64,000 nt of DNA from BRH-c54 sp032251145 (lineage in GTDB: Bacteria; Bacteroidota; Bacteroidia; Flavobacteriales_E; Vicingaceae), in the NCBI GenBank assembly GCA_032251145.1, contig JAVVER010000002.1:14830-78829 (forward strand), written 5' to 3'. Below, piece after piece: positions 8,804 through 18,032 of this stretch; positions within the stretch are counted from its first letter, which is position 1; each line of letters starts with the position of its first letter. The notes below the pieces were generated by a model, which saw only the letters and a list, made by a program, of their open reading frames with translations, was not told where the DNA came from and did no database searches. The translations under genes and the position numbers were made by a program.

Positions 8804-9604
8804 ATGATTAGATATAGCTTCTTTTTATCATTGCTTCTTAGTTGTCTTCAATTTTCTGCACAAGAAAAAGGAAAAGTAGATGAACCAACACCAATTTATA
8901 CTCCAAAAGAATTACCACTTATAAGAAGTGCTGATGTAATGTGGCACAGAAGATTGTGGAGAGAAATTGATTTGACCGAAAAAACCAATCAACACTTGTA
9001 TTTTTATAAACACAATCCCAAACCTAACCTTTGCTTGTTTGATTTAATTTATCAGCATGTTTTAAATGGAAGTTTAAAAGCATATAGCACTAAAGATGAC
9101 AAATTTACTACAGAATTAAATATTGATTCCCTCCCTACTTTACTAGCAGATAGCATTTATATTAATGATACTACAGAAAATAAAATCAAACAATTTGTAC
9201 CAGTAGTAAGTAAAGATGTAGTAAAATTTTGGCTTAAAGAAGATTGGATTTATGATAGTAAATATTCCAAAATTGAAGTTAGGATTATAGGTATTTGTCC
9301 AGTTAGAATTAAAAAAGATGAGTATGGACAAGTAGTAGGTTATCAGCAATTATTTTGGATTTATTTTCCTCAACTAAGGTATATGCTGGCAAATCATGAA
9401 GCTTTTAAAAAAGAAAGTGAAGATTCCCCTAGAATTTCTTTTGATGATGTATTCTTAGAACGTAAGTTTAGTAGTATCATCATTAATGAAAACGACAAAA
9501 AAGATTTACATCTAAAAGAAAATTTGAATGAGTTAGATACAAAGTTAGAAAGCGAACGAAGCAAAATATACCATTACGAACCTTCCTTAAATCTTTGGAA
9601 ATAG
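8804..9604 (+). CDS. GldN/PorN-like type IX secretion or gliding protein
   Basis: After a signal peptide (MIRYSFFLSLLLSCLQFSAQ) the protein shows features of GldN: DVMWHRRLWREIDLTEKTN near the start, LFDLIYQHVLNG, and a region around RIIGICPVRIKKDEYG before a QLFWIYFPQLR strand. GldN/PorN forms the periplasmic ring of the type IX secretion system with GldK. I chose the ATG at 8804 because the upstream TTG at 8774 adds ten residues before the signal peptide. It is 266 residues long and stands alone, without gldK, gldL or gldM beside it, so it may be a paralogue. Confidence 0.75.
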   Translation: MIRYSFFLSLLLSCLQFSAQEKGKVDEPTPIYTPKELPLIRSADVMWHRRLWREIDLTEKTNQHLYFYKHNPKPNLCLFDLIYQHVLNGSLKAYSTKDDKFTTELNIDSLPTLLADSIYINDTTENKIKQFVPVVSKDVVKFWLKEDWIYDSKYSKIEVRIIGICPVRIKKDEYGQVVGYQQLFWIYFPQLRYMLANHEAFKKESEDSPRISFDDVFLERKFSSIIINENDKKDLHLKENLNELDTKLESERSKIYHYEPSLNLWK

Positions 9605-9659
9605 TTTTAGCTATTTCTCCCCAAAAATCATTATCTTCGCATGGAATAAGTCCATTGTC

Positions 9660-9884
9660 ATGATAAAAAAAATTAAAGCCTATTTTGAGGAAAAAGCCTT
9701 TGGAGTATGTGCTTGGTGGGGCGAAAAGCTTCAACTAAGAACTTCCAAAATAAGAATGTTTTTTATTTATATCTCTTTCTTAACTTTGGGGTCTCCACTG
9801 ATTATTTATCTTATCATGGCTTTTATTCTAGAACATAAAGACTATTTTAAGTTCAAAAAAAGAAGATCGGTGTGGGACTTGTAA
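9660..9884 (+). CDS. PspC-domain small membrane protein
   Basis: The 74-residue protein has the PspC-type opening KAFGVCAWWGEKLQLRTSKIRMFFIYISF, a hydrophobic membrane segment (about residues 32-57) and a short basic tail. PspC proteins are inner-membrane stress components; the rest of a phage-shock system is not present here. It precedes the antiporter gene by 21 bases and may be co-transcribed with it. Confidence 0.85.
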   Translation: MIKKIKAYFEEKAFGVCAWWGEKLQLRTSKIRMFFIYISFLTLGSPLIIYLIMAFILEHKDYFKFKKRRSVWDL

Positions 9885-9905
9885 AAACCTAACTCAAAAA
9901 ACTAT

Positions 9906-11918
9906 ATGGAAATTCCTATTTTAAAAGACATTGTCATCATTTTAGGGCTTTCTGTACTCATCATTTTACTTTTTAACAGATTAAAAATTCCACCCATTTT
10001 AGGATTTTTAATTACTGGAATTATTAGTGGCCCACACGGATTAAACCTAGTGAGTGCCGGACATGAAGTAGAATTATTATCGGAAATAGGCATTATCTTT
10101 CTGTTGTTTGTAATTGGTATAGAGTTCTCCTTAAAAGGATTAGTCTCCATAAAAAATACCGTACTTTGGGGCGGTATGATGCAGGTTGGAGGAACAATAG
10201 GACTTACAACACTTTGTGCTACATGGATGGGACTGTCTCTTCAAACTTCTATTTTTATTGGGTTCTTATTTTCATTAAGTAGTACCGCCATTGTACTTAA
10301 AATGCTTCAAGAAAAAGGTGAAATAACTTCTCCACACGGTAGAGTAGCTGTAGGGATTTTAATTTTTCAAGATATTATTGTGGTGCTGATGATGTTGGTT
10401 ACACCACTTTTAGCAGGACAATCGGAAGACCCTGTAAATGATTTGCTAATATTGGTGGTAAAACTTGCAGGAGTATTGATAGTCTTGTTTTTACTAGGAA
10501 AATATGTTGTTCCATTATTATTCAAATCTGTAGTAAAAGCCAAGAGTAGAGAGTTATTTATTTTAACAACTGTAGTACTTTGTTTTGCTACCGCTTGGCT
10601 GACTTCAGCAGTGGGTTTGTCATTAGCTTTAGGAGCTTTTTTTGCCGGATTAATTATATCCGAATCGGAATATAGTCACCAAGCAACGGCTAACATCCTG
10701 CCTTTCAGGGAAATTTTCATTAGCTTTTTCTTTGTTTCCATTGGGATGTTACTGGATTTAGAATTTTTCATTAACAATTTACTTTCTATCCACTTAATTG
10801 CTTTCGGTGTTGTAGCTCTAAAAATTGTTATTTTAGTCATAACCGTTTTAATACTAAAATATCCTCCCAGAACGGTTATACTTACCGCACTTAGTCTTTT
10901 CCAGGTAGGAGAATTTGCTTTCTTACTTTCAACAACAGGTATGCAATATGAGTTAATGAGTAACTCCATTTATCAGCATTTTTTAGCCATTTCTATTATG
11001 AGTATGGGTGCAACGCCTTTTGTTATTGATTATTCAGATAAAATTGCTGACTTTTTATTTAAAACACCATTGCCTAAAAATGTAAGAAGAAGGTTGAAAA
11101 ACATTACCCAAAGCAATGCTCACAATGGCAAAATTGAAGAAGAAAATTATCACGACCACCTTATTATTATCGGTTATGGTGTAAATGGCGAAAATGTAGC
11201 TAAAGCAGCCAAAAGAGCTAATATTCCTTATTTAATTGTAGATTTAGATCCCGCAGCCATCAAAAAAGGAAAGGACAATAATGAGCCTATTATTTTTGGT
11301 GATGCGTGTAACGATGTTATTTTAAAACACCTTCATGCTCACGAAGCGAGAGTGGTAGTTGTGGCGATTTCTTCACCTGAAACCACTAAAAAAATTGTAA
11401 GGTCTATTAGAAATTATACCCGTACAGCTTACATCATTGTAAGAACGCGCTACATTAGCGAAATTGAAGAAAACATTAAAGCAGGTGCAGATCAGGTTAT
11501 TCCCGAAGAATTTGAAACCTCTATTGAAATTTTTACCCGAGTAATGCGTAAGTATTTAGTCCCTAATGATGATATTAAACAGTTTGTAAATTATATTAGG
11601 TCTAGAAATTATGAAATGCTGAGAGACATTAGTGAAGTTAACATCTTAACTGGAAAAGATGTAATGCAATTGCGTAACGATGAAATGGAAATTGCTACGG
11701 TACATGTTACGCAAGGAAAAAATAAAATTGTAGGTAAATCGCTTGATTCCTCTGCTTTAAGAAGCGACTATGGTGTTACGCTTTTAGCCATAAAACGAGG
11801 AAAAGATTACATTACGGATATTGATGGTGACAACATGATTTTACAAGATGATGTCCTTTACCTTTTAGGCGACCCCGACCATATTTTATTAGTGAATAAA
11901 TTCTTTGAAATGGACTAA
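9906..11918 (+). CDS. CPA2 family cation/proton antiporter (KefB/KefC-like) with RCK domains
   Basis: A 670-residue inner-membrane protein. Residues 1-390 hold about 12 transmembrane helices of the Na+/H+ exchanger fold, with the glycine-rich FGITGIISGPHG-like start and GVAVGILIFQDIIVV-type helix. A cytoplasmic TrkA-N/RCK nucleotide-binding domain follows (HLIIIGYGVNGENVAKAA, about residue 420) and then a TrkA-C domain. It probably exchanges K+ or Na+ for protons under nucleotide control. Its stop codon directly abuts the convergent GDPD stop codon with no bases between. Confidence 0.9.
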   Translation: MEIPILKDIVIILGLSVLIILLFNRLKIPPILGFLITGIISGPHGLNLVSAGHEVELLSEIGIIFLLFVIGIEFSLKGLVSIKNTVLWGGMMQVGGTIGLTTLCATWMGLSLQTSIFIGFLFSLSSTAIVLKMLQEKGEITSPHGRVAVGILIFQDIIVVLMMLVTPLLAGQSEDPVNDLLILVVKLAGVLIVLFLLGKYVVPLLFKSVVKAKSRELFILTTVVLCFATAWLTSAVGLSLALGAFFAGLIISESEYSHQATANILPFREIFISFFFVSIGMLLDLEFFINNLLSIHLIAFGVVALKIVILVITVLILKYPPRTVILTALSLFQVGEFAFLLSTTGMQYELMSNSIYQHFLAISIMSMGATPFVIDYSDKIADFLFKTPLPKNVRRRLKNITQSNAHNGKIEEENYHDHLIIIGYGVNGENVAKAAKRANIPYLIVDLDPAAIKKGKDNNEPIIFGDACNDVILKHLHAHEARVVVVAISSPETTKKIVRSIRNYTRTAYIIVRTRYISEIEENIKAGADQVIPEEFETSIEIFTRVMRKYLVPNDDIKQFVNYIRSRNYEMLRDISEVNILTGKDVMQLRNDEMEIATVHVTQGKNKIVGKSLDSSALRSDYGVTLLAIKRGKDYITDIDGDNMILQDDVLYLLGDPDHILLVNKFFEMD

Positions 11919-12674
11919 TTACTTATACTTCATTAATAAATTGGGGTAATCTGAAATAATGCCATCAACTCCTCTTTCTATTAGCTTTTGAATAGTAGTT
12001 TCGTTGTTTACTGTCCATACATGTAATTCTTTACCAAAATCATGTACTTTATCTATAATTGCTTTGGTGGCATAATCGTGTTTTACAATTACTTCATCTA
12101 CAAAAGCGTATTTTTTTAGTGGTCTAATATTTAATCCTTTATCAAAAGAGAGTGGGAGGTGGGCATGTTTTCCAACAAAAAGTTTTCCTAATTTTATGCT
12201 ACTATCTAATTTATTAATTCTAAAAAGAGCTCTATCATTAAAAGAAATTACTTTACACCAATCTTTAGCATCTTTATTTTTAATGATGTTGATAATATGT
12301 CTTTCAATGTTAGGATAATACATGTAGCTGTATTTGGTTTCAATAAGAAGCTCCACTTTTCCATCAATTAAATCAATAACTTGTTCTAGAGTAGGTACTT
12401 TCTCATTGATATAAAATTTATTGAATTTGTATCCAGCACTAAATTGAAGAATTTCATCGTAGGTAAGGTTTTTTACAAAACCATGCCCCGTTGTTGTTCT
12501 TCTGAGTGTTCTGTCGTGCAGAACAATAATTTTATTGTCTTTGGTTTGTTGAACATCAATTTCTATTCTATCAACACCTAATTCTATTGCTAATTGAATG
12601 GATGCCAATGTGTTTTCTGGGGCTAATCCTGCAGCACCTCTATGACCGGTAATAATGATTTTTTTATTTTCCAA
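11919..12674 (-). CDS. Glycerophosphodiester phosphodiesterase family protein
   Basis: A 251-residue TIM-barrel enzyme with GDPD motifs: HRGAAGLAPENTLAS at the start, IEIDVQQTKDNKIIVLHD (metal and catalytic residues) and the ending VDGIISDYPNLL. It hydrolyses glycerophosphodiesters to glycerol-3-phosphate and an alcohol. No signal peptide is seen, so it is probably cytoplasmic. It sits 10 bases after mqnE on the same strand and may be co-transcribed. Confidence 0.92.
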   Translation of the reverse strand: MENKKIIITGHRGAAGLAPENTLASIQLAIELGVDRIEIDVQQTKDNKIIVLHDRTLRRTTTGHGFVKNLTYDEILQFSAGYKFNKFYINEKVPTLEQVIDLIDGKVELLIETKYSYMYYPNIERHIINIIKNKDAKDWCKVISFNDRALFRINKLDSSIKLGKLFVGKHAHLPLSFDKGLNIRPLKKYAFVDEVIVKHDYATKAIIDKVHDFGKELHVWTVNNETTIQKLIERGVDGIISDYPNLLMKYK

Positions 12675-12684
12675 AATAAATGGC

Positions 12685-13839
12685 TTAAGCTAAAACAGGT
12701 TCTGAATAATCATTCAGTTCGTTATATACGCTATCTCTTTCAATGGGTTTTCTGCCTACTTCTTTTATTAGTTGAATCATTTGTTCAGTAGTCATGGTAG
12801 GTTTTTGTTCTTCGGCACCAGCCATAGTATATATTTTTGTAGAATCATCTACAGTTCCATCAATATCATTTACTCCAAAAGAGAGTAATAATTGGGTAGT
12901 CTTTCTTCCTATCATTGGCCAATAAGCTTTTAAGTGATTGAAGTTGTCAAGGAAAATTCTACCCATAGCATAAACTTTTAAATCTTCAATTATGCTTACT
13001 TCATCAATGTCAGACATTTGATTGTTTTTATTTCTGAATTTTAAAGGAATAAAAGCATTGAAACCTCCTGTTTTATCTTGAAGATTTCTTAATCTGTTCA
13101 TGTGGTCGATAAGGTGTTCGTATTTTTCTAAATGTCCGTAAAGCATTGTGGCATTAGAAGGCATCCCAACGTTATGAGCAGCTTCGTGCATTTGCAACCA
13201 TTGTTCTGAGGTGCATTTGTCTTTACAAATTTTTTCTCTGATTTCTTCATCAAAAATTTCAGCTCCACCACCAGGTAAAGAGCCTTGTCCGGCATTTTTT
13301 AATATTTTCAAACCTTCTTCATAACTCACTTTTGCTTTTTTACACATATAGTCTAATTCAACAGCAGTAAAAGCTTTAACATGAATATCTGGTCGAATTT
13401 GTTTAATATTTTCAATTAAGTTTTTAAAGTAAGATAATCCCATCTTTGGGTGTACACCTCCAACAATATGAACTTCGGTAATATCTTTACCATCATAATT
13501 TCTAATGGCATTATAAATATCTTCTTCAGAAAGCTCCCAAGCGTCATATTCATCTTTTTCTCTTAAAAAACGAGAATAGGAGCAGAATTTACAATCGAAA
13601 ACACAAATATTGGTGGGTTCTATATGGAAGTTTTTATTGAAGTAGGTTTTATTTCCGTGTTTTTTTTCTCTAATGTAGTTGGCAAGCGTTCCTAAATGGC
13701 TTATTTCAGCATTGTAGAATAAGTATGTTCCTTCTTCAGGAGTAATTCTTTCTTCGTTTACTACTTTGTTGTAAATACTGTTAAGTTGATTATCTGTAAC
13801 AGTAGTATTAAGTATAGTTTTAATGGTGTTATTGTCCAT
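12685..13839 (-). CDS. mqnE: Aminofutalosine synthase (menaquinone, futalosine pathway)
   Basis: MqnE is a radical SAM enzyme joining 3-[(1-carboxyvinyl)oxy]benzoate to SAM to give aminofutalosine, an early step of the alternative menaquinone route. The cluster motif CVFDCKFC (C-x3-C-x2-C), the GGVHP stretch and GQGSLPGGGAEIFDEEIR are diagnostic. I chose the ATG at 13839; a TTG at 13860 would add seven residues. The protein is 384 residues long, normal for the family. The other mqn genes are outside the window. Confidence 0.93.
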   Translation of the reverse strand: MDNNTIKTILNTTVTDNQLNSIYNKVVNEERITPEEGTYLFYNAEISHLGTLANYIREKKHGNKTYFNKNFHIEPTNICVFDCKFCSYSRFLREKDEYDAWELSEEDIYNAIRNYDGKDITEVHIVGGVHPKMGLSYFKNLIENIKQIRPDIHVKAFTAVELDYMCKKAKVSYEEGLKILKNAGQGSLPGGGAEIFDEEIREKICKDKCTSEQWLQMHEAAHNVGMPSNATMLYGHLEKYEHLIDHMNRLRNLQDKTGGFNAFIPLKFRNKNNQMSDIDEVSIIEDLKVYAMGRIFLDNFNHLKAYWPMIGRKTTQLLLSFGVNDIDGTVDDSTKIYTMAGAEEQKPTMTTEQMIQLIKEVGRKPIERDSVYNELNDYSEPVLA

Positions 13840-13874
13840 ATAAGGTAATTTTTTTAGCAAAGGTAAGCATAAGA

Positions 13875-13905
13875 TAAAAAAAGAGCCTCAAAAAAATGAG
13901 GCTCT
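13875..13905 (-). terminator. Intrinsic terminator after the M43 protease gene
   Basis: Read on the minus strand, stem AGAGCCTCA / TGAGGCTCT (13882-13890 with 13897-13905, six-base loop) is followed by a run of seven T. It ends transcription of the protease gene before mqnE. Confidence 0.85.
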
Positions 13906-13932
13906 GTAAAAAAATTAATAATAATTAACGCA

Positions 13933-16140
13933 CTATTTAGTAATCAATACTTTTTTAGTAGTAATGTTATTATCGGTTTTAATATTTACAAAATAAATAC
14001 CGTTTGGTTGGTTATCAATATTAATAGTAAATAACTGAGTATTTAATGGATTACCACTTGTGTAAATTAATTCTCCAACAAGGTTATAAATTTCAATAGT
14101 AGTTTCTTTTTTTTCTGTAAGAGCAATGTTTAATGTTCCGTTAGAAGGGTTAGGGAAAACTAAAATTTCATTTATAATACCTAAAATTTCTTTTTCTCCA
14201 GTAGTAATACTATTGCAAATAACTGGTATAACCGCAGCACTTTGGTCTAAACCATAAGTTGATAAATCAATCCAACCTGTAGTTTCTTTTGCCCAAACTG
14301 TATTTGTTCCTGTAACAGCTGACATTAAAGCAACAGTATCGCCATTTACTAAATTAGTATGGTCATGACCAACAAAGAAGTTGCCATTTAATGAAGTAGC
14401 AGTAGGAAGAGTCCATAAAGTAGGTGTTCCTCCATTTCCAAGTTGAGAAATTTGAACAGTTTGTTGAGCTAAAACATTACCAGGAGCACCTGCGTTTAAC
14501 CCCCATACTTTAAGATTAACATTACCATTTCCAGAAGAACTAAAATAATAAATTACATCAGTTAAGAAAGTTCCTGAACCAGTGTAAGGTATTTTATCTG
14601 CCCATCCATTATCATTATAGCAATTCTGACCTAAGATATAACCTGAAGAAGCCGAAGGTCCATTACAGTCAGGAGCCCAAGTTGCTGCTCCAGTTGTAGC
14701 TCCATGCTGCCCTAGATCCCAAGTTGCAGCGGTAGAGTCACAAACTTGGCTACCAGCAGCTAAAACGGTAATGTAAGCATTTTTTGTTTCTGTATCGTTA
14801 CTAGTTCCATCTCCTACAGTTAAAGAAACTGTATAAGTTCCTGCGTTGTTATATGTAATTGTAGGAGGGGTAGCTGCTGTAGAGGTTGATGGAGTAACTC
14901 CACCTTGAGAGGTTAAATCAAAATTCCATGAGTTAGAAGTTATTGGATTTGGACCTGTAGATGTGTTGGTAAAAGTTACCGTTTGACCTGCACTAATAGT
15001 TGTATTGTTTGCAGTAAAATTAGCATTTAATGGAGCTACACCACAAACATTCGAAGTAAGTAAAGACCCTCTCCTAGGTGAGTTTTGTAAAACGATATCC
15101 ATTCTTGCTTTTTGGTTAGCTGTAAACATAAACATACAAGCATCTGGTGTATAATCCATATAGTTCATAAACATTTCTCCAGTTGTGTTTCCATTACAAA
15201 CTCCAAGGTTATGAGGATGATTTCTGCAATTTCCGTTGGATGTTTGTTGAGGAGGAGTATCGTTACAAAAATCATTTCCACAGGTGGCATCTCCCCAAAT
15301 ATGACGAAGACCTAACCAATGACCAATTTCGTGAGTTGCAGTTCTACCTTTGTTGTAAGGAGCACTAACAGACCCTGTTGTTCCAAAAGCATTATATAAA
15401 ACAACTACTCCATCAGTATTTGCAGATCCACCATTTGTTGGCATACCACTTAAACCAGATGAAGAAGGAAATTGTGCATACCCTAAAATACCACCTTGGA
15501 TATTAGCCACCCATATATTGAAATATTTTGTAGGATCCCAAATTGTTTGTGGTTTCCATGTGCCATCTATTTGATTAGTTGTTAAAGAATTGGTTCCTAC
15601 GTTTACTCTGTTAACTCCATTAGTAGGTTGATTGTTTGGGTCAATTTGAGCTAAACAGAATTCAATATCACAATTTGCTATTGCTGATTGAAATGTTGAT
15701 GGCACGTTTGAGATATCTGTATTAGTAGCAGAAAAATCTTTATTCATTGCAGTAATTTGAGACTGAATTTGAGCCATACTAATGTTTTGAGTTGAGTTTC
15801 CATATAAAACATGTACAACTACAGGTATAACTCTCGATGCTTTATTATTTGCATTATCTTTAGTGTATGTTTTTAGTTTTTCTGCCATCCACTTTTCAAA
15901 ATCATCCGCAGATTCCATTTGCGGATTGGCTTGTTGATGAAGTTGATGCATTTCATCTGTAAAACATCTAATATGCCCACTTGGTGTTTTTGGAGCTTCT
16001 TGAAGTAATTGTTGAGTTAAGTTATCATCTAACGATATATTAGCTTTTGTTTTGTTAGTTTTAATTTTGTTTCCGCTTATTTGTCCATTTAGAAAAATAA
16101 TAGAAAGTAATGAGAAACTTAATAATGTAATTTTTTTCAT
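13933..16140 (-). CDS. Secreted M43-type zinc metalloprotease with PKD domain and T9SS sorting tail
   Basis: A 735-residue exported protein. It has a signal peptide (residues 1-20), a propeptide-like part, an M43 catalytic domain with the zinc motif HEIGHWLGLRH and a Met-turn MNYMDYT, a PKD-like domain (NANFTANNTTISAGQTVTF onward), a beta-sandwich region, and a C-terminal type IX sorting domain starting FPNPSNGTLNIAL and ending NITTKKVLITK. It should be secreted through the outer membrane by the type IX system and degrade extracellular protein. The ATG at 16140 fits the signal peptide; the ATG at 16164 would extend it by eight residues. Confidence 0.92.
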   Translation of the reverse strand: MKKITLLSFSLLSIIFLNGQISGNKIKTNKTKANISLDDNLTQQLLQEAPKTPSGHIRCFTDEMHQLHQQANPQMESADDFEKWMAEKLKTYTKDNANNKASRVIPVVVHVLYGNSTQNISMAQIQSQITAMNKDFSATNTDISNVPSTFQSAIANCDIEFCLAQIDPNNQPTNGVNRVNVGTNSLTTNQIDGTWKPQTIWDPTKYFNIWVANIQGGILGYAQFPSSSGLSGMPTNGGSANTDGVVVLYNAFGTTGSVSAPYNKGRTATHEIGHWLGLRHIWGDATCGNDFCNDTPPQQTSNGNCRNHPHNLGVCNGNTTGEMFMNYMDYTPDACMFMFTANQKARMDIVLQNSPRRGSLLTSNVCGVAPLNANFTANNTTISAGQTVTFTNTSTGPNPITSNSWNFDLTSQGGVTPSTSTAATPPTITYNNAGTYTVSLTVGDGTSNDTETKNAYITVLAAGSQVCDSTAATWDLGQHGATTGAATWAPDCNGPSASSGYILGQNCYNDNGWADKIPYTGSGTFLTDVIYYFSSSGNGNVNLKVWGLNAGAPGNVLAQQTVQISQLGNGGTPTLWTLPTATSLNGNFFVGHDHTNLVNGDTVALMSAVTGTNTVWAKETTGWIDLSTYGLDQSAAVIPVICNSITTGEKEILGIINEILVFPNPSNGTLNIALTEKKETTIEIYNLVGELIYTSGNPLNTQLFTINIDNQPNGIYFVNIKTDNNITTKKVLITK

Positions 16141-16166
16141 GAAAGTTGAGTTTAGTTTATGCAATT

Positions 16167-16174
16167 CAAATTTA
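16167..16174 (-). promoter_or_regulatory. Putative -7 box TAAATTTG for the M43 protease gene
   Basis: On the minus strand the box is an exact TAnnTTTG match 26 bases before the ATG at 16140; a TTG lies about 23 bases further upstream. Confidence 0.5.
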
Positions 16175-16351
16175 CAGATATAATATTATTTTGAAAACAA
16201 TAGTTTGCTCAATTATTAGATTCCTAAGATAAAAAAATAGCGAAGCAACCTTTTATGAAACTCTTTCGTCTTTAGAAGTATTAAGGAGATAAATTTTTAA
16301 AAGTTAATTAGATAGGTAGTTAAATCATAAAAAATCTCCTCCCTTTGAATT

Positions 16352-16384
16352 AAAGTCCCTTGTAAACTCAAGGGACTTTTTTTT
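16352..16384 (+). terminator. Intrinsic-terminator-like hairpin
   Basis: Stem AAAGTCCCTTG / CAAGGGACTTT (16352-16362 with 16369-16379) is followed by eight T on the plus strand. It abuts the stop codon of the minus-strand flavoprotein gene, for which it may act as a weak terminator. On the plus strand it has no known gene upstream. Confidence 0.7.
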
Positions 16385-17789
16385 ATGGGAAAATTTTGTC
16401 TGGATTAAGTATCTTATTAGGATCGAAGATAGATTTTATTTGCATTTGTAAGGATAAAGTTTTTTCGTCAAAAGGAATGTTCATATATGACTTCTGAACG
16501 TAACCTATACCATGTTCTCCAGAAATAGTTCCTTTTAATTGCACACACAGCTGAAAAATTTCTCCTATTCCTTTTGGCAATTCATTATTCCATGCTTCAT
16601 CACTCATGTTTTCTTTAATGATGTTTACATGCAAATTTCCATCACCTGCATGTCCGTAGCAAACAGACCTAAAACCGTATTTGTTTCCTATTTCTTTTAC
16701 ACCTTTAAGTAGCTTAGGTAATTCTGCTCTAGGAACAACAGTATCTTCTTCTTTATAAATAGATTGGCTTTTTACGGCTTCACCTACTACTCTTCTAATC
16801 TTCCATAGTTTCTCTTTTTGAGTCGCATCATCTGCAAAAAGAATCTCTCCAGTTTTAAAATTTTCTAATACCTGATAAATGAGTTCACAATCTTTATATA
16901 AAACATCCATATCATTTCCATCTACTTCAATAAGTAGATGAGCCTCAATGTTATCTTCAATAACTATGGCAGTATCGTTAATAAATTTTTTTCCCCATAA
17001 AATAGCATCTCTTTCCATTAATTCCATTGCCGAAGGAGTTATACCAGCATTAAAAATTGCAGCTACAGCACTACAAGCTTCTTCGGCTGAAACAAAAGGA
17101 ACAAGCATCAGTAAATCATATTTGGGATGTGGAATAAGCTTAAAAACCGCTTTAGTAATAATACCTAATGTACCTTCACTACCTATTAATAATTGTGTGA
17201 GGTTATAACCGGTAGAATTTTTTAACACATTAGCTCCTGTCCATATTATCTCACCAGTAGGCAACACCACTTCTAAATTTAATACATAGTCTTTGGTAAC
17301 ACCATATTTTACAGCTTTCGGTCCACCAGAATTTTCTGCCAAATTCCCACCTATAAAACAACTACCTTTACTGGCAGGGTCGGGAGGATAAAAAAGTCTT
17401 TTCGCTTTTACTGCTTCTTGAAACTCTTGAGTAATCACTCCTGGCTCAATGGTAGCTTGTAAATTTCTTTCATCAATTTCAATAATACTATTAAAACGTT
17501 CCATTGAAAGTAAAATACCTTTATTTACAGGCAAAGCTCCACCACTCAAACCAGTTCCGGCTCCTCTAGGGGTTAGTGGAATTAAATGCTCATTACATAA
17601 CGTTACAATAGAACTTATTTCTGTTGCTGTTCTTGGTTTAACAATTACTTCAGGGAAAAACTTCAAGTCTTCCGTTTCATCATGACTGTATTTACTTAAA
17701 TTTTCATCATCCCATAAAACAAAATTATCGCCAACTATTGCTTGTAATTGTTGAATAATAATAGGTGTTACTTTTCCATAAACAGACAT
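16383..17789 (-). CDS. GlcD-type FAD-binding oxidase (glycolate/D-lactate dehydrogenase family)
   Basis: A 468-residue flavoprotein with an N-terminal FAD_binding_4 domain (TPRGAGTGLSGGALP and GSEGTLGIITKAVFKLIPHP) and a C-terminal FAD-oxidase domain with YGHAGDGNLHVNI and SGEHGIG. The family oxidises 2-hydroxyacids such as D-lactate, glycolate or D-2-hydroxyglutarate and passes electrons to quinone or an iron-sulphur partner. No glcE or glcF lies nearby. Substrate is undetermined. It may matter that a 2-hydroxyacid-type reductase domain is encoded in the nearby catabolic cluster. Confidence 0.9.
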   Translation of the reverse strand: MSVYGKVTPIIIQQLQAIVGDNFVLWDDENLSKYSHDETEDLKFFPEVIVKPRTATEISSIVTLCNEHLIPLTPRGAGTGLSGGALPVNKGILLSMERFNSIIEIDERNLQATIEPGVITQEFQEAVKAKRLFYPPDPASKGSCFIGGNLAENSGGPKAVKYGVTKDYVLNLEVVLPTGEIIWTGANVLKNSTGYNLTQLLIGSEGTLGIITKAVFKLIPHPKYDLLMLVPFVSAEEACSAVAAIFNAGITPSAMELMERDAILWGKKFINDTAIVIEDNIEAHLLIEVDGNDMDVLYKDCELIYQVLENFKTGEILFADDATQKEKLWKIRRVVGEAVKSQSIYKEEDTVVPRAELPKLLKGVKEIGNKYGFRSVCYGHAGDGNLHVNIIKENMSDEAWNNELPKGIGEIFQLCVQLKGTISGEHGIGYVQKSYMNIPFDEKTLSLQMQIKSIFDPNKILNPDKIFP

Positions 17790-17862
17790 ATTGAACTATT
17801 TTTTGATGTGATTTTATAAAATCTAAAAATAATAAAATTAGAGAAAATACAGCCATTTTTTC

Positions 17863-17870
17863 TATATTTG
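17863..17870 (+). promoter_or_regulatory. Putative -7 box TATATTTG of the tRNA gene
   Basis: Exact TAnnTTTG match ending 10 bases before the first base of the mature tRNA, the spacing expected for a stable RNA promoter. Confidence 0.6.
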
Positions 17871-17880
17871 CAGTCAATTA

Positions 17881-17954
17881 GGCCTCGTGGCGCAACTGAA
17901 TAGCGCATCTGATTACGGCTCAGAAGGTTACAGGTTTGAATCCTGTCGAGGTCA
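17881..17954 (+). tRNA. tRNA-Arg (anticodon ACG)
   Basis: A complete cloverleaf can be folded by eye. The acceptor arms GGCCTCG and CGAGGTC pair (one G-U), with discriminator A at 17954. The D stem is GCGC/GCGC, the anticodon stem TCTGA/TCAGA holds loop TTACGGC, and the T stem is ACAGG/CCTGT around TTTGAAT. Anticodon ACG reads CGN arginine codons after A34 deamination. CCA is not encoded. It marks the left edge of the catabolic region. Confidence 0.95.
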
Positions 17955-17972
17955 CTATTAATTCTATTTTTA

Positions 17973-18016
17973 ACATAAAACCACCTAAATTTCTATAGGT
18001 GGTTTTATGTTTTTTT
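17973..18016 (+). terminator. Intrinsic terminator after tRNA-Arg / between convergent units
   Basis: A perfect 15-base stem (17973-17987 with 17996-18010, arm ACATAAAACCACCTA) is followed by six T on the plus strand. It ends the tRNA transcript. The structure also lies downstream of korB on the minus strand. Confidence 0.88.
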
Positions 18017-18032
18017 AATGAAATTGATTTTA

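Noticed and set aside
17881..17954. Phage or island attachment site at tRNA-Arg
   Set aside because: No integrase and no duplicated tRNA end were found in the window.
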